The position numbers were made by a program, and so were the translations under genes. Below the pieces are notes generated by a model. The model was given only the letters and a program-made list of their open reading frames with translations, did no database searches and was not told the DNA's origin. Below are positions 54,452 to 62,226 of a stretch of DNA of 64,000 bases, one piece after another (position 1 is the stretch's first letter; each line of letters starts with the position of its first letter). The DNA is from Pseudochrobactrum saccharolyticum (GTDB lineage Bacteria > Pseudomonadota > Alphaproteobacteria > Rhizobiales > Rhizobiaceae), in contig NZ_VZPG01000003.1 of assembly GCF_008801715.1 (NCBI RefSeq), forward strand, positions 62,001-126,000, in the 5' to 3' direction.

Positions 54452-54637
54452 TCAAAACTGGTCTGAATAATTATCATCCAGTGCGAACGGGTCATTAGAA
54501 TTGGCGGGTTTCAGGCGATTACCGTCTCCTTTTTCCCACCAGTAAATCCCGCAAGTCCGGAGCGTAGTGTCACCTGACAGCGGTAGTTCGAGTTGCACCG
54601 GCAACGTGTGAATCAATCGTTTTGACGGTGCTTTCAT
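54452..54637 (-). CDS. Small unknown prophage protein
   Basis: A 61-residue product from ATG 54637, with AAGGA about 11 bases upstream. It contains TLRTCGIYWWEKGDG and an acidic C-terminus. It is an isolated minus-strand gene within the plus-strand lytic region and ends at a hairpin. Not recognised. Confidence 0.5.
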   Translation of the reverse strand: MKAPSKRLIHTLPVQLELPLSGDTTLRTCGIYWWEKGDGNRLKPANSNDPFALDDNYSDQF

Positions 54638-54750
54638 TTCATTCGGTTCCTTTCTGACACTTCCGGACAATCCGGTGTTTCCCGAGATCAACGTAGCAAG
54701 GGATTTCGAGCATGTGGTGCACAGAAAGTAAGCAGAAGGTGCATGAAGTT

Positions 54751-55098
54751 ATGTGTAGCGCCGATTTAGCGAACCGGTACGTCCGGAAGATAGTTGCAAA
54801 AGAAACGAGAGGTTGGGGTGATCAAGAAAACGCTATGCGGCGCATTGGTAGCCGTTACGGGATTTCTTTCTGGTCGCTGAACAACATCCGAATAGGCAGA
54901 GCAAAGACGGTTGATGCCGGTCTCTTTGCTCGTATCAGGGCGGCGTATGTCGATGTTTGTGAAGAACAACTGAGACGGCTGCAGCATGAAATCGCAGTCG
55001 AGAAAGCGATTAATCCGCATGTTTCTCTGGAGGATATTGAGAGCGAGGCTGAGACTTTGGCTGCACTCTTTAAAGCAAAAAAGGACGCAAAAGCATGA
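54751..55098 (+). CDS. Unknown early prophage protein, possible DNA-binding
   Basis: A 115-residue product from ATG 54751, preceded by AAGGTG. The segment AMRRIGSRYGISFWSLNNIRIGRAKTVDAGLFARIRAAYVDVCE looks like a helix-turn-helix, and the rest is charged and helical. The ATG at 54712 lacks a ribosome site. It opens the plus-strand early operon, and its stop overlaps the next start (ATGA). Confidence 0.65.
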   Translation: MCSADLANRYVRKIVAKETRGWGDQENAMRRIGSRYGISFWSLNNIRIGRAKTVDAGLFARIRAAYVDVCEEQLRRLQHEIAVEKAINPHVSLEDIESEAETLAALFKAKKDAKA

Positions 55099-55625
55099 CA
55101 TCAAAAACAGGACATAATTCCCAACTGACAGAGAATGAAGAAAAGGCAATATTCTTCAATCACATGCGTAAACGTATGGTTCACAATGCGAAACTGGCAG
55201 AAGTGAACAAGGCCAAAAAAGAAGATGGTAAAATTGCTCAGTCCGAAGGCGTTGTTCTTGGTGATCTAGACTTTGCAATCAAAGCACTGAATGCCGACGA
55301 CAAAGCCACAGTGACGGATCGCTATCTCAATCAGGGCACTATCCTGACATGGCTTAATCTTGTTCCCGGCTTTCAGTCGGATTTGCTGCGTGACCGTGCA
55401 CCAGCAATCGAACGGATAGAAGGTGAGGGCGAACTGGCTGGCCTTGCAGGCAAAGACCCGAAAAGCCCATACGATGCCGGTTCTGATGAAGATGCGGCAT
55501 GGCTGCGTGGTTGGGACAAGGGGCAGAAATTTATGCGCGATAATCTCCAGTCTGCCATGGAAAAAATCAATTCGGAATCTGACGAAGATGCCGATCCGGA
55601 CTTTCCGGATCAGGCGGCGGCGTGA
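55095..55625 (+). CDS. Unknown prophage protein
   Basis: A 176-residue hydrophilic protein, helical and basic in the first third (HMRKRMVHNAKLAEVNKAKKEDGK). A C-terminal part WLRGWDKGQKFMRDNL is followed by an acidic tail. It overlaps genes on both sides by 4 bases, so it is part of a tight early operon. It resembles uncharacterised proteins of alphaproteobacterial phages. No function can be given. Confidence 0.65.
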   Translation: MTSKTGHNSQLTENEEKAIFFNHMRKRMVHNAKLAEVNKAKKEDGKIAQSEGVVLGDLDFAIKALNADDKATVTDRYLNQGTILTWLNLVPGFQSDLLRDRAPAIERIEGEGELAGLAGKDPKSPYDAGSDEDAAWLRGWDKGQKFMRDNLQSAMEKINSESDEDADPDFPDQAAA

Positions 55626-55729
55626 AAGAGCAGCCTTCTGTTGCTGAGCTGATCATGTTGGCGGCGGCCTGTTATTTCGTGGCCGCTGCTCTGATCGTAG
55701 CTCCATTATATCTCTGGATAATTGGGTAA
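55622..55729 (+). CDS. 35-residue membrane peptide
   Basis: GTG at 55622 overlaps the stop of the previous gene (GTGA). After eight polar residues the product is one hydrophobic helix (LIMLAAACYFVAAALIVAPLY). The tight coupling in the operon is the main support. Small phage membrane peptides can serve exclusion or host-takeover roles; nothing more can be said. Confidence 0.45.
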   Translation: MKEQPSVAELIMLAAACYFVAAALIVAPLYLWIIG

Positions 55730-55732
55730 ATC

Positions 55733-56011
55733 ATGACAACCGCGCCAGCCTTACAGCAAGATAATGAGACTCGTGATTATCGCCTGCGCGTCTACATGCG
55801 CGCAAATTCAGGCAGTTGGATTGCCCGTGGCAACATCATGCATGCTTGCGGTTTTGATAATCCGAAATCACAGCCGGTCGGCGCTTATGTCCAGTTCCAA
55901 AATAGTCTGATCCGCGTGAACCAGCAGCTTAAAGCTGAGGGTTTGAAGATTACCCGATCTGAGGATGGCGCGGAAATCTATTCTCTTATTTCAATCGTGG
56001 AGGCTAAGTGA
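55733..56011 (+). CDS. Unknown prophage protein, possible winged helix
   Basis: A 92-residue product three bases after the membrane peptide gene. The middle (SWIARGNIMHACGFDNPKSQPVGAYVQFQNSLIRVNQQL) could form a winged helix. Its stop overlaps the nuclease start (TGATG). Not recognised as a named family. Confidence 0.65.
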   Translation: MTTAPALQQDNETRDYRLRVYMRANSGSWIARGNIMHACGFDNPKSQPVGAYVQFQNSLIRVNQQLKAEGLKITRSEDGAEIYSLISIVEAK

Positions 56012-56676
56012 TGGCGCTTATTCTTGGGCTTGATGTGGCAACGCAGACCGGATTTGCATGGTTAGACACGAACGCATCGCTATCCACTGTAAAGACTGGT
56101 GTTATAAAAGCGGAGGGTAAATCATCTGATGAAAAGGCCGCCTCTCTGGCAACGCAGTTGATTGCTGAGCTCCATGAATATGTTGATGAAGAGCGTGTTG
56201 ATGAAGATGGCCGCAAATATTTTACGAAAGTCCGCCGTCGTAAGCCACTTGATTATGTAGCGATAGAGCGTCCGCTCCCAAACATCATGCAGTTTGAGAA
56301 ATACAACAACGACCTTATCGATGGTGATGCTGCTACCTCTACAGTGAATTCCAACCAAATGTTGCTACCAACCTATACCGGAGCGGTTATCGCTATCGTG
56401 GCAGCGTATCGCATTCCTTTTGAGACGATTGCCCCGCAGACTTGGCATAAAGCTTATTACGGTAGCGGATTTAAGCCGCCTAAAAAGTTCATCAAAATAA
56501 AGCGCCACCCTCAAGGCGGAAAGTGGCAGAACGATTGGAAAACGCCAGCAATTGAGAGAGCGAGAGCGCTGCGCATTGATGTGAAGACTGCGGATGCTGC
56601 GGAAGCGGTGGGCATCGCCTTTGCAGCCTCAAATACGCAGACATTTAAGATGCTCAATATGAGGGCAGCGGCATGA
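56011..56676 (+). CDS. RuvC-like Holliday junction resolvase / RNase H-fold nuclease
   Basis: A 221-residue protein. The first strand carries the catalytic aspartate D8 in ILGLDVATQTGFAW. The second acidic residue is in YVAIERP, and the late pair is in TADAAEAVGIAFAA, the RNase H-fold order of RuvC relatives. Phage resolvases of this type clear branched DNA before packaging. The start at ATG 56011 overlaps the preceding stop. It belongs to the replication and recombination module ahead of the helicase. Confidence 0.8.
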   Translation: MALILGLDVATQTGFAWLDTNASLSTVKTGVIKAEGKSSDEKAASLATQLIAELHEYVDEERVDEDGRKYFTKVRRRKPLDYVAIERPLPNIMQFEKYNNDLIDGDAATSTVNSNQMLLPTYTGAVIAIVAAYRIPFETIAPQTWHKAYYGSGFKPPKKFIKIKRHPQGGKWQNDWKTPAIERARALRIDVKTADAAEAVGIAFAASNTQTFKMLNMRAAA

Positions 56677-56681
56677 CAGGG

Positions 56682-57368
56682 CTACATGGAAGTTCCAGAA
56701 CCTTTAATAACGAGACTATGTTTAGTTTGAGTGTTGTCTTGAACCTGAACTGTGATTTGACAAGCAAATTCGTTTCGAGCCTGTTTAATGTGAGCAACCT
56801 TAACCGGATCCATTCGGATATTAATGACTGGGATGGCTGCTCCATTTCCTTCATATCCTCCCATGATGATGGGGCTCATGATCCGTCGCACGTCAAGTTT
56901 TTCGTTAAGTCCAATGCTCTGCTTATACGGCCGAGCTTGAAAGGAGTCTTGTGGATCGCATACATGCAGCCAGAGGCCAATGACAAATGCGGATTTGTTC
57001 TCAATTTCGACAAGTTGAACGCGGTGGCGATTATAATTTTTAATCCTGATGGCGAAGTGGTCCTGATTTTGTGCCCACTCTATTATTGGCAAACTATCAC
57101 CAATAATGAAGTCTGTTTGTCGCTTTTGATCAGCAATTTGTTCACGCAATTTTGCAATAGTCAGTCCGGCAGCGATAAGAGCACCTATTGCTGCCGCCCA
57201 TCCGCTGAGAGCGCTTATCCAACCGCGGAGGCAAAGTCCGCGGCTTTCACTTTCTTCGCATGCATCGATACGTACGACAGCAAAATCGAGCAGCCAAAGG
57301 GCTACAAACATTCCCATGCCCGCGGCACAGATAATAGTTACAAAAATGCTTTCTTTGCCGCGAAACAT
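56682..57368 (-). CDS. Unknown membrane protein in antisense orientation
   Basis: A 228-residue product from ATG 57368 with GGGGACG upstream. It has two hydrophobic helices (about 7-30 and 48-70), then a charged helix (LREQIADQKRQTD) and a soluble beta-rich domain (DHFAIRIKNYNRHRVQLVEIENKSAF and later). This is a believable membrane-anchored sensor-like layout and is more protein-like than the opposite frame. It sits backwards between the plus-strand nuclease and helicase genes, so it is probably an accessory gene expressed separately. Not recognised. Confidence 0.65.
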   Translation of the reverse strand: MFRGKESIFVTIICAAGMGMFVALWLLDFAVVRIDACEESESRGLCLRGWISALSGWAAAIGALIAAGLTIAKLREQIADQKRQTDFIIGDSLPIIEWAQNQDHFAIRIKNYNRHRVQLVEIENKSAFVIGLWLHVCDPQDSFQARPYKQSIGLNEKLDVRRIMSPIIMGGYEGNGAAIPVINIRMDPVKVAHIKQARNEFACQITVQVQDNTQTKHSLVIKGSGTSM

Positions 57369-57436
57369 TTCCACGTCCCCGCTAATGATACGGGATTGAG
57401 TAGCACAATCACAAATGGTTTGGCGAGGGCAGTGGC

Positions 57437-58879
57437 ATGACCTATCACCAGTCAAACATTGAACCAAAGTTGCCGGATGCCATTGAGCATGAGCAGTATC
57501 TGCTGGGCAGTATTTTTTTGGATAATTCATCTTATTTTCGCGTTGGTGAGTTCCTGAAACCTCAGCATTTCTCTAATGAATACCATGCCGATGTTTACGC
57601 TAAAGCAGCAAAGATGATCAGCGAGGGGCGCACTGCTAATCCGGTGACGCTCAAGCCTTATATCAATGCCGAATTGAAAATCAGTGATGATCTGAACCTG
57701 TACCAGTACCTTGTGCGGCTTGCAGGTGAGGCCGTTGGCAATATGAGTGTCTATGACTGGGGGCGGGGCATTCTTGAAGTCTGGTCACGCCGCCAGATTT
57801 ATATGCTGGCACAGTCATTGATTGATCAGACAGTATCTATGCCGATCGATACCAGCCCTGCAAAACTGATTGCAGGAGCGGCAGATCGCTTGACTGAAAT
57901 CTCCCGTGAGGGCGATGAACGCGCCGGTTCCATGAAATACGGCGTGTTGCTCCCGAAAGCTATTGAACGGGTTGCAAAGGCCAGTCTTGAACAGAACACG
58001 CTGATACCGTGGTTCCTGCCTGAGATTACACAAGTGGCCGGTGAAATTCGCCGCGGCAACCTGATTGGCTTCATGTCTGATAGTGGTGGCGGCAAAACCA
58101 GCTTTAGCCTGCAACAGTGCCGGCATGCGGCAACAGCTGGCTTCAAGTCCGCCTTCTTCTCCATTGAAATTACGGATGAGGAGGCGGCATTGCAAGCCGC
58201 AGCACAGGCAAGTCGGATCAGTCTCGGCCGGTTGGATTCCTATTCTCTGAACACGAAAGAGCAGGGCAGCATTGAAGCTGAGCTTTTGAAGTCCATGAAT
58301 CTGCCGTTTGATATCGTTGCGTTCTCAGACTGCACCCTGTCTGACATTCGTATCAAGATGGAAGCAATGAAGCGCTCTGCCGGTCTGGATCTTGTGATTA
58401 TCGACCATGCCAAGATGATCAATCTTCCGGGCAAATCGAATGAATTGTTCGCTGAGCGTGTGAATGCTTTGTACCGTGGACTTAAAGCACTGGCAAAGTC
58501 GCTTGATGTGGCAATCGTTATCTTGATCCAGCGTAATGAAGAATGGAAAGGCCGGTGGAAAGCTAAGGGGAATATCCGCCCGATGATGGGTGATGCCTAT
58601 GGCGGTGGCGGTGTGAAGCAAAACCTTGATGTGTGGTTTTCTCTTTACCGGCCAGAACCTCTCTACAAAGAGCTGATCCCGCAGGAGACGCATCAGGAAC
58701 GCCGCGACGAGTTAGTCCGGAAATATGATGCCAGTCGTGGCAAAGCAGCTGTAATCAACCATAAGCGCCGCCGTGGTGAACCCAATCAGGATGCTCAAAT
58801 TCTGTTCGATGCGGAATACACAGTGTTTCGCTCTCCGCATGAAGAAACCGCGCAAGCCTCTTTCGATGCAATGTTCTGA
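57437..58879 (+). CDS. DnaB-like replicative helicase
   Basis: A 480-residue helicase. The N-terminal DnaB domain (about 10-110) begins with PDAIEHEQYLLGSIFLDNSSYFRV. The RecA-like motor domain has Walker A SDSGGGKT (214-221) and Walker B DLVIIDH. ILIQRNEEWKG and the glycine-rich GDAYGGGGVKQNLDVWF stand in place of the usual sensor motif region. It unwinds DNA for prophage replication; no primase or initiator is recognised next to it. Confidence 0.93.
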   Translation: MTYHQSNIEPKLPDAIEHEQYLLGSIFLDNSSYFRVGEFLKPQHFSNEYHADVYAKAAKMISEGRTANPVTLKPYINAELKISDDLNLYQYLVRLAGEAVGNMSVYDWGRGILEVWSRRQIYMLAQSLIDQTVSMPIDTSPAKLIAGAADRLTEISREGDERAGSMKYGVLLPKAIERVAKASLEQNTLIPWFLPEITQVAGEIRRGNLIGFMSDSGGGKTSFSLQQCRHAATAGFKSAFFSIEITDEEAALQAAAQASRISLGRLDSYSLNTKEQGSIEAELLKSMNLPFDIVAFSDCTLSDIRIKMEAMKRSAGLDLVIIDHAKMINLPGKSNELFAERVNALYRGLKALAKSLDVAIVILIQRNEEWKGRWKAKGNIRPMMGDAYGGGGVKQNLDVWFSLYRPEPLYKELIPQETHQERRDELVRKYDASRGKAAVINHKRRRGEPNQDAQILFDAEYTVFRSPHEETAQASFDAMF

Positions 58880-58888
58880 TGGTGGTGT

Positions 58889-59305
58889 ATGGCAAAAGGG
58901 AAACTTGATACACTTCTGGACGGTCTGGGTATTAAGCTGGTGCCGATCTACCGACGCCGAGCTGCAGCACAGAGCCACGCCAGAGGTACAATGCATGAAA
59001 TCCGTAACAGCTATGGTGATGGTCACCTGATCTTTGTTTTGCGGTGTATCCGGCAGACCAACAATAACCGTGATGAACTATGGTCGGAAACCATCGGGGC
59101 AATCTCTGATGTGCTTATCCAGCGCCCAGATTGGGCGGAACGAGCCGGCGACGCGCTTGATGCCTTTGATCAGATTCCACTAGGTGTTTTGCGCGGTGAA
59201 GCTGTAGCGCGACGGCCTTGGCCAGTCCGGCCGACATTGAGAACTTTAATTTACAAGCAATTGGAGGTCATACTTGATGAGCCAGAAATCCGCCTTGACC
59301 TTTAA
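58889..59305 (+). CDS. Unknown prophage protein
   Basis: A 138-residue basic protein starting 9 bases after the helicase. It contains MHEIRNSYGDGHLIFVLRCIRQTNNNRDELWSETIGAISDVL. This reads like a phage protein seen next to helicase genes in rhizobial phages, but no function is known. It overlaps the next gene by 29 bases. Confidence 0.65.
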   Translation: MAKGKLDTLLDGLGIKLVPIYRRRAAAQSHARGTMHEIRNSYGDGHLIFVLRCIRQTNNNRDELWSETIGAISDVLIQRPDWAERAGDALDAFDQIPLGVLRGEAVARRPWPVRPTLRTLIYKQLEVILDEPEIRLDL

Positions 59306-59897
59306 TCAGCTGAATGAAAACGCTGCACTCATTATGGAGCTATCATTTGTGGTTCGTGCACGGATCATTGAAGCGGCAGACACGATGCTGCATTTGAATG
59401 TTGGTATGATCCGGCCATCTGCAGTTCGGACATTCTGGCCTACATATCAGGATGAAACTATCGGCGGGCATTCTTTGGGTTATGGAAACAACGGAAGCAA
59501 TATAAGATATGTGCCATCCAGCAAGGCAATTAGCAGAGCTGAGGAAGTGTTATATTATTGGGTGCCGGAGTATGTGCACGATATCGAGCGCCGATTGATC
59601 CTTTCACAGTATGCCATGTGTATGGCGGCGCCGAAAAAGGTGGGGTCATTCCGGTCATTCTGCGAAAAAACGGGTCGTGTTCGTAGGACTGCAGAGCGAC
59701 GCTTAGATGCTCAGATAATTGATTTAGCCGCGATCATTTGGAAAAAAACCCAATCCTTACAATGTCCTGACTGGTCAAGGGTGTCGCCAATGCTGCCAAA
59801 ATCAGGTATAGATTTAGGTAAGATGGCAACAGTCATGCATTGGATGAGTGAAGGGGCAAAACCAAGCCATAATCCGGAAATGCAAGAGGCAGCTTAA
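59277..59897 (+). CDS. Unknown prophage protein, possible DUF6362-like regulator
   Basis: A 206-residue product from ATG 59277 with GGAGG 9 bases upstream; a TTG at 59274 is also in frame. The N-terminal part has an RARIIEAADTMLHL...RPSAVRTFWPTY pattern. The C-terminal part ends in a helix-turn-helix-like segment (FRSFCEKTGRVRRTAERRLDAQIIDLAAII). This two-part layout recalls DUF6362-type phage proteins, some of which may regulate late genes. A strong terminator follows, closing the early operon. Confidence 0.6.
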   Translation: MSQKSALTFNQLNENAALIMELSFVVRARIIEAADTMLHLNVGMIRPSAVRTFWPTYQDETIGGHSLGYGNNGSNIRYVPSSKAISRAEEVLYYWVPEYVHDIERRLILSQYAMCMAAPKKVGSFRSFCEKTGRVRRTAERRLDAQIIDLAAIIWKKTQSLQCPDWSRVSPMLPKSGIDLGKMATVMHWMSEGAKPSHNPEMQEAA

Positions 59898-59912
59898 AGG
59901 CTGCCTTTTTGT
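59887..59912 (+). terminator. Terminator closing the early operon
   Basis: The stem AGGCAGC/GCTGCCT spans the stop codon of the preceding gene and is followed by TTTTTGTTTTT. Confidence 0.85.
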
Positions 59913-59981
59913 TTTTCGTTTGCAGCTAAAGGAACTACACCCAGTTAGATGCGTTCATTTTATAACTGACAGGAGTTTGTT

Positions 59982-60518
59982 ATGAGCGCAAAAAAGCTAT
60001 TATTGGCCGCAGTGGGTTTGTTCGCAGGATACAAGCTGTTTAAAGCTACTCACCCTGAAATTCCCGAAAATGTATCCCCGGTTACTGGTTTCGAGCTTGA
60101 TCGATATCTAGGTAAGTGGTTTGAAGTCGCGCGCGTTGATAACAGATTTGAAAAAGGTCTGATTAAAACAACCGCTGAATACACGCTTAATGGTGATGGC
60201 ACAGTGAATGTGCTTAACAGCGGTTTTGATGAAAATTCTGGTAGATATAAGCATGCATCGGGAACGGCTGAATTCGTGCGCGATAAATATGAAGGCGCTC
60301 TTAAAGTCTCGTTCTTTGGCCCATTTTATGGTGGCTATAACATTGTGGCGCTTGATGAAGATTATCGTTGGGCAATTATTGTTGGTTCAAGTCCAAAATA
60401 TTTTTGGGTTCTATCACGCACAGCAGAGGTTCCTAAGGAGTTGAAGGAGCGAGCAATTAAGGTTGCATCAGAGGTAGGAGTTACCCCTGACAAACTTAAC
60501 TGGGTACAGCAGAATTAA
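59982..60518 (+). CDS. blc: Blc-like bacterial lipocalin
   Basis: A 178-residue lipocalin with the signature DRYLGKWFEVARVDNRFEKGL (starting near 40) and the later strands of the barrel (GALKVSFFGPFYGGYNIVALDEDYRWAIIVG, FWVLSRT). The N-terminus is a hydrophobic signal or anchor, but it lacks the lipobox cysteine of E. coli Blc, so the protein may be anchored or secreted rather than lipidated. Relatives bind lipids at the envelope under stress. It has ACAGGAG before the start and terminators on both sides, so it is an independent cargo gene in the prophage. Confidence 0.92.
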   Translation: MSAKKLLLAAVGLFAGYKLFKATHPEIPENVSPVTGFELDRYLGKWFEVARVDNRFEKGLIKTTAEYTLNGDGTVNVLNSGFDENSGRYKHASGTAEFVRDKYEGALKVSFFGPFYGGYNIVALDEDYRWAIIVGSSPKYFWVLSRTAEVPKELKERAIKVASEVGVTPDKLNWVQQN

Positions 60519-60677
60519 AAAAATCGTTTGTATCCTTGTTTAGAACACAATCGCTATCTATGTAGGTTTCATAGACGTTGCTATGCAGCGCGTTTCTCAC
60601 AGCGCTCACAAACGTCTTCATCAATTTAAACCTTTGACCACGGATGTACTGGCACTGGTAATTAAATGGTGAGTAGG

Positions 60678-60712
60678 AAGGTCGGTGCAGAGTTGCCCCG
60701 GCCTTTTTTATT
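60678..60712 (+). terminator. Rho-independent terminator
   Basis: The stem AAGGTCGG/CCGGCCTT (one G-U pair) is followed by TTTTTT. It closes the lipocalin transcript or a small RNA. Confidence 0.82.
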
Positions 60713-60794
60713 GCCTTAATTTATACTAATAAATTTAAATATAATTGAGTAAAATCATAAGTTTAACTGGTTATATTGACGGCATCGAAATGAA

Positions 60795-60809
60795 TGATAA
60801 TGATTATCA
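60795..60809. promoter_or_regulatory. Perfect 7-1-7 Fur-box-like palindrome
   Basis: TGATAAT-G-ATTATCA is a perfect inverted repeat of the 7-1-7 type used by Fur; with the flanking bases it is 8-1-8 (60794-60810). It lies about 100 bases before the tail-like gene. In rhizobia Fur homologues often act as Mur, and iron control uses Irr and RirA, so the true binder is uncertain. Confidence 0.45.
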
Positions 60810-60857
60810 TGCTCGGTTTTTATGAGCTATGACAGCATTAAACGAACCCTGACAGTT

Positions 60858-60881
60858 TACCCCCCCTGTCGGGGGTTTTTT
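60858..60881 (+). terminator. C/G-run hairpin with T tail
   Basis: CCCCC/GGGGG with a TGTC-type loop is followed by TTTTTT. An alternative longer pairing uses AACCCTGACAG upstream. It lies 30 bases before the Z-like tail gene and insulates or attenuates late transcription. Confidence 0.75.
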
Positions 60882-60911
60882 ATTGTCCAAAGATGAGAGG
60901 CGTGAATAACT

Positions 60912-61448
60912 ATGTCCGGTGATATCGTCATCACAAAGGACGACATTTATGAAAAGTTTGGCAAAGCCCTGAACGTCGCAGGTGAGGGAAAAACTAGACG
61001 TATATTTGCAAATGCTCTTAACCGAGGCGGCGACATGGCGCGGACACAGGTCAAGCGTTCCCTCGTCAGCCAGACAGGAATTAAATACGGCTTAATTAAT
61101 AAGGCCGTTGAAACAAAACGGGCTAACCCGAATAAACTTTCTTACTCCCTTGAAGCGACTGGTAATGAGATGAACCTCAACCTCTTTGCAGCAAAGCAAG
61201 GTAAGAAAGGCGTAAGCGCTGCGCCTTGGAAACAGCGCCGAGTTTTCAAATCCACATTCATCGTGCCTGCTTATGATGGCAAGGTTTATAAACGTACCAG
61301 TCCAGAACGCGGGCCAGTCGAACCGCTGTTCGGTCCCAACATTGCGAGAGAGATCACCAAAGATCCAACCGTAGCTAAGTGGAAGCAAGTCGACGGGTTT
61401 ACCATGAAGCGCGTCGAGCACGAGCTCATACGCCTGTTCAAGTGGTAG
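60912..61448 (+). CDS. Phage minor tail protein Z-like
   Basis: A 178-residue basic protein. ANALNRGGDMARTQVKRSLVSQTGIKYGLINKAV, SYSLEATGNEMNLNLFAAKQGKKGVSAAPWKQRRVFKSTFIVPAYDG, and RGPVEPLFGPNIAREI match the minor tail protein Z family, which helps complete or connect the tail. It stands before the terminase genes rather than among tail genes. The ribosome site is weak (GAGAGG at a distance). Confidence 0.8.
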   Translation: MSGDIVITKDDIYEKFGKALNVAGEGKTRRIFANALNRGGDMARTQVKRSLVSQTGIKYGLINKAVETKRANPNKLSYSLEATGNEMNLNLFAAKQGKKGVSAAPWKQRRVFKSTFIVPAYDGKVYKRTSPERGPVEPLFGPNIAREITKDPTVAKWKQVDGFTMKRVEHELIRLFKW

Positions 61449-61634
61449 GCGATGCGCCAGTGGGAAAGTCACATAGAGGGCCGCAGACGAGCAAGGTGTA
61501 ACGAGCTTCATCAAAGTCATTAGTTTGCTTCCGCCGCTCTGTGCGCCTCTGCATTGCAACGTCAAGGGGCAAAGAAAAGGTACCTTACCCCATAGGCAAG
61601 CTGTGCGGTCACGCTGCACCCCTGAATATGAGCG
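61449..61634. other. Short intergenic stretch before the terminase genes
   Basis: Nearly 190 bases without a supportable gene; the open frames across it on either strand extend real genes backwards without ribosome sites. It should include the late promoter region, ended by the palindrome at 61635. Confidence 0.35.
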
Positions 61635-61652
61635 TTTTCCAAATTTGGAAAA
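61635..61652. promoter_or_regulatory. 18-base perfect palindrome upstream of terminase genes
   Basis: TTTTCCAAATTTGGAAAA reads the same on both strands. It lies 35 bases before the terminase small-subunit start. Its size and symmetry suit an operator for a dimeric regulator, or a packaging recognition site. Confidence 0.5.
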
Positions 61653-61686
61653 TCGGAGTTTGCTTTGCATTTTGAGGAAAATCGAA

Positions 61687-62226
61687 ATGGCAAAAAAGGC
61701 CACAACAACTTCGACCTCGTCCGCAATCATCGACCTTACGGGTGAAGAAATGCTATCAACGAGTGGGGCATCTTCACTGTTGGGTATTACATCTCAATGG
61801 CTTCGTCAGCTATCGGCGAATGGTTATATCCCCGAGGCAATAAAGGGAAAGTACCCACTGGTTGCTGTAGTTCAAGGTTATGTCCGCTCCCTTAAAGACG
61901 AGGAACGGAGGTCGTCTAAAGTAGCGGCCGACAGCGGCCTTAAGGCCGCACGGCAAAGAGAGGTCGAACTCCGGATCGGGAAAGAGGAAGGTCGTCTCGT
62001 CGATATGGAAGACGTTGAAGCCATCGTCTCAAATGTTTTTGCAACACTACGCGCAGAACTTACCGGCATCCCCGCAGCGGTAACGCGCGATGTGAAATTG
62101 CGCGCGGAGATTGAGAAGGGATTAAATGGGGCGTTTGCTCGATCACAAGGCAAGTTCAGAGAAGCGGGTGAGGCTTTACGATCTGGCAGCGATCCTTTGG
62201 GAGCCGACGGAGAAAACGACTCCTGA
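61687..62226 (+). CDS. Terminase small subunit (Nu1-like)
   Basis: A 179-residue protein. The N-terminal helix-turn-helix (LSTSGASSLLGITSQWLRQLSANGYIPEAIKGKYPLVAVVQGYV) recognises packaging sites, as in Nu1. A charged helical part (ARQREVELRIGKEEGRLVDMEDVEAIV) would mediate oligomerisation. The ATG at 61687 follows TTGAGGA by 8 bases; the longer reading to 61525 lacks a site. The large-subunit gene starts inside its end (101-base overlap). Confidence 0.88.
   Translation: MAKKATTTSTSSAIIDLTGEEMLSTSGASSLLGITSQWLRQLSANGYIPEAIKGKYPLVAVVQGYVRSLKDEERRSSKVAADSGLKAARQREVELRIGKEEGRLVDMEDVEAIVSNVFATLRAELTGIPAAVTRDVKLRAEIEKGLNGAFARSQGKFREAGEALRSGSDPLGADGENDS

Larger units (their letters stand above)
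60519..60911. other. Intergenic region with structured elements
   Basis: About 390 bases with no supportable gene. It contains nested inverted repeats at 60573-60617 (outer AGACGTT/AACGTCT, inner AGCGC/GCGCT), then a terminator (60678-60712), then an AT-rich stretch with a Fur-box-like palindrome, then a second hairpin. A structured RNA ending at the first terminator is possible. Confidence 0.4.

Noticed and set aside
56673-57440. 255-codon plus-strand frame opposite the membrane protein gene
   Set aside because: Its protein lacks a believable fold and its start region has no good ribosome site; the opposite frame has clear membrane helices and a proper start.
60585-60674. 29-residue frame beginning MQRVSHSAHK in the region after the lipocalin gene
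   Set aside because: No ribosome-binding site; the stretch is better explained as structured non-coding sequence.
61092-61730. 212-codon minus-strand frame opposite the Z-like tail gene
   Set aside because: It is antisense to a recognisable gene and shows no domain.
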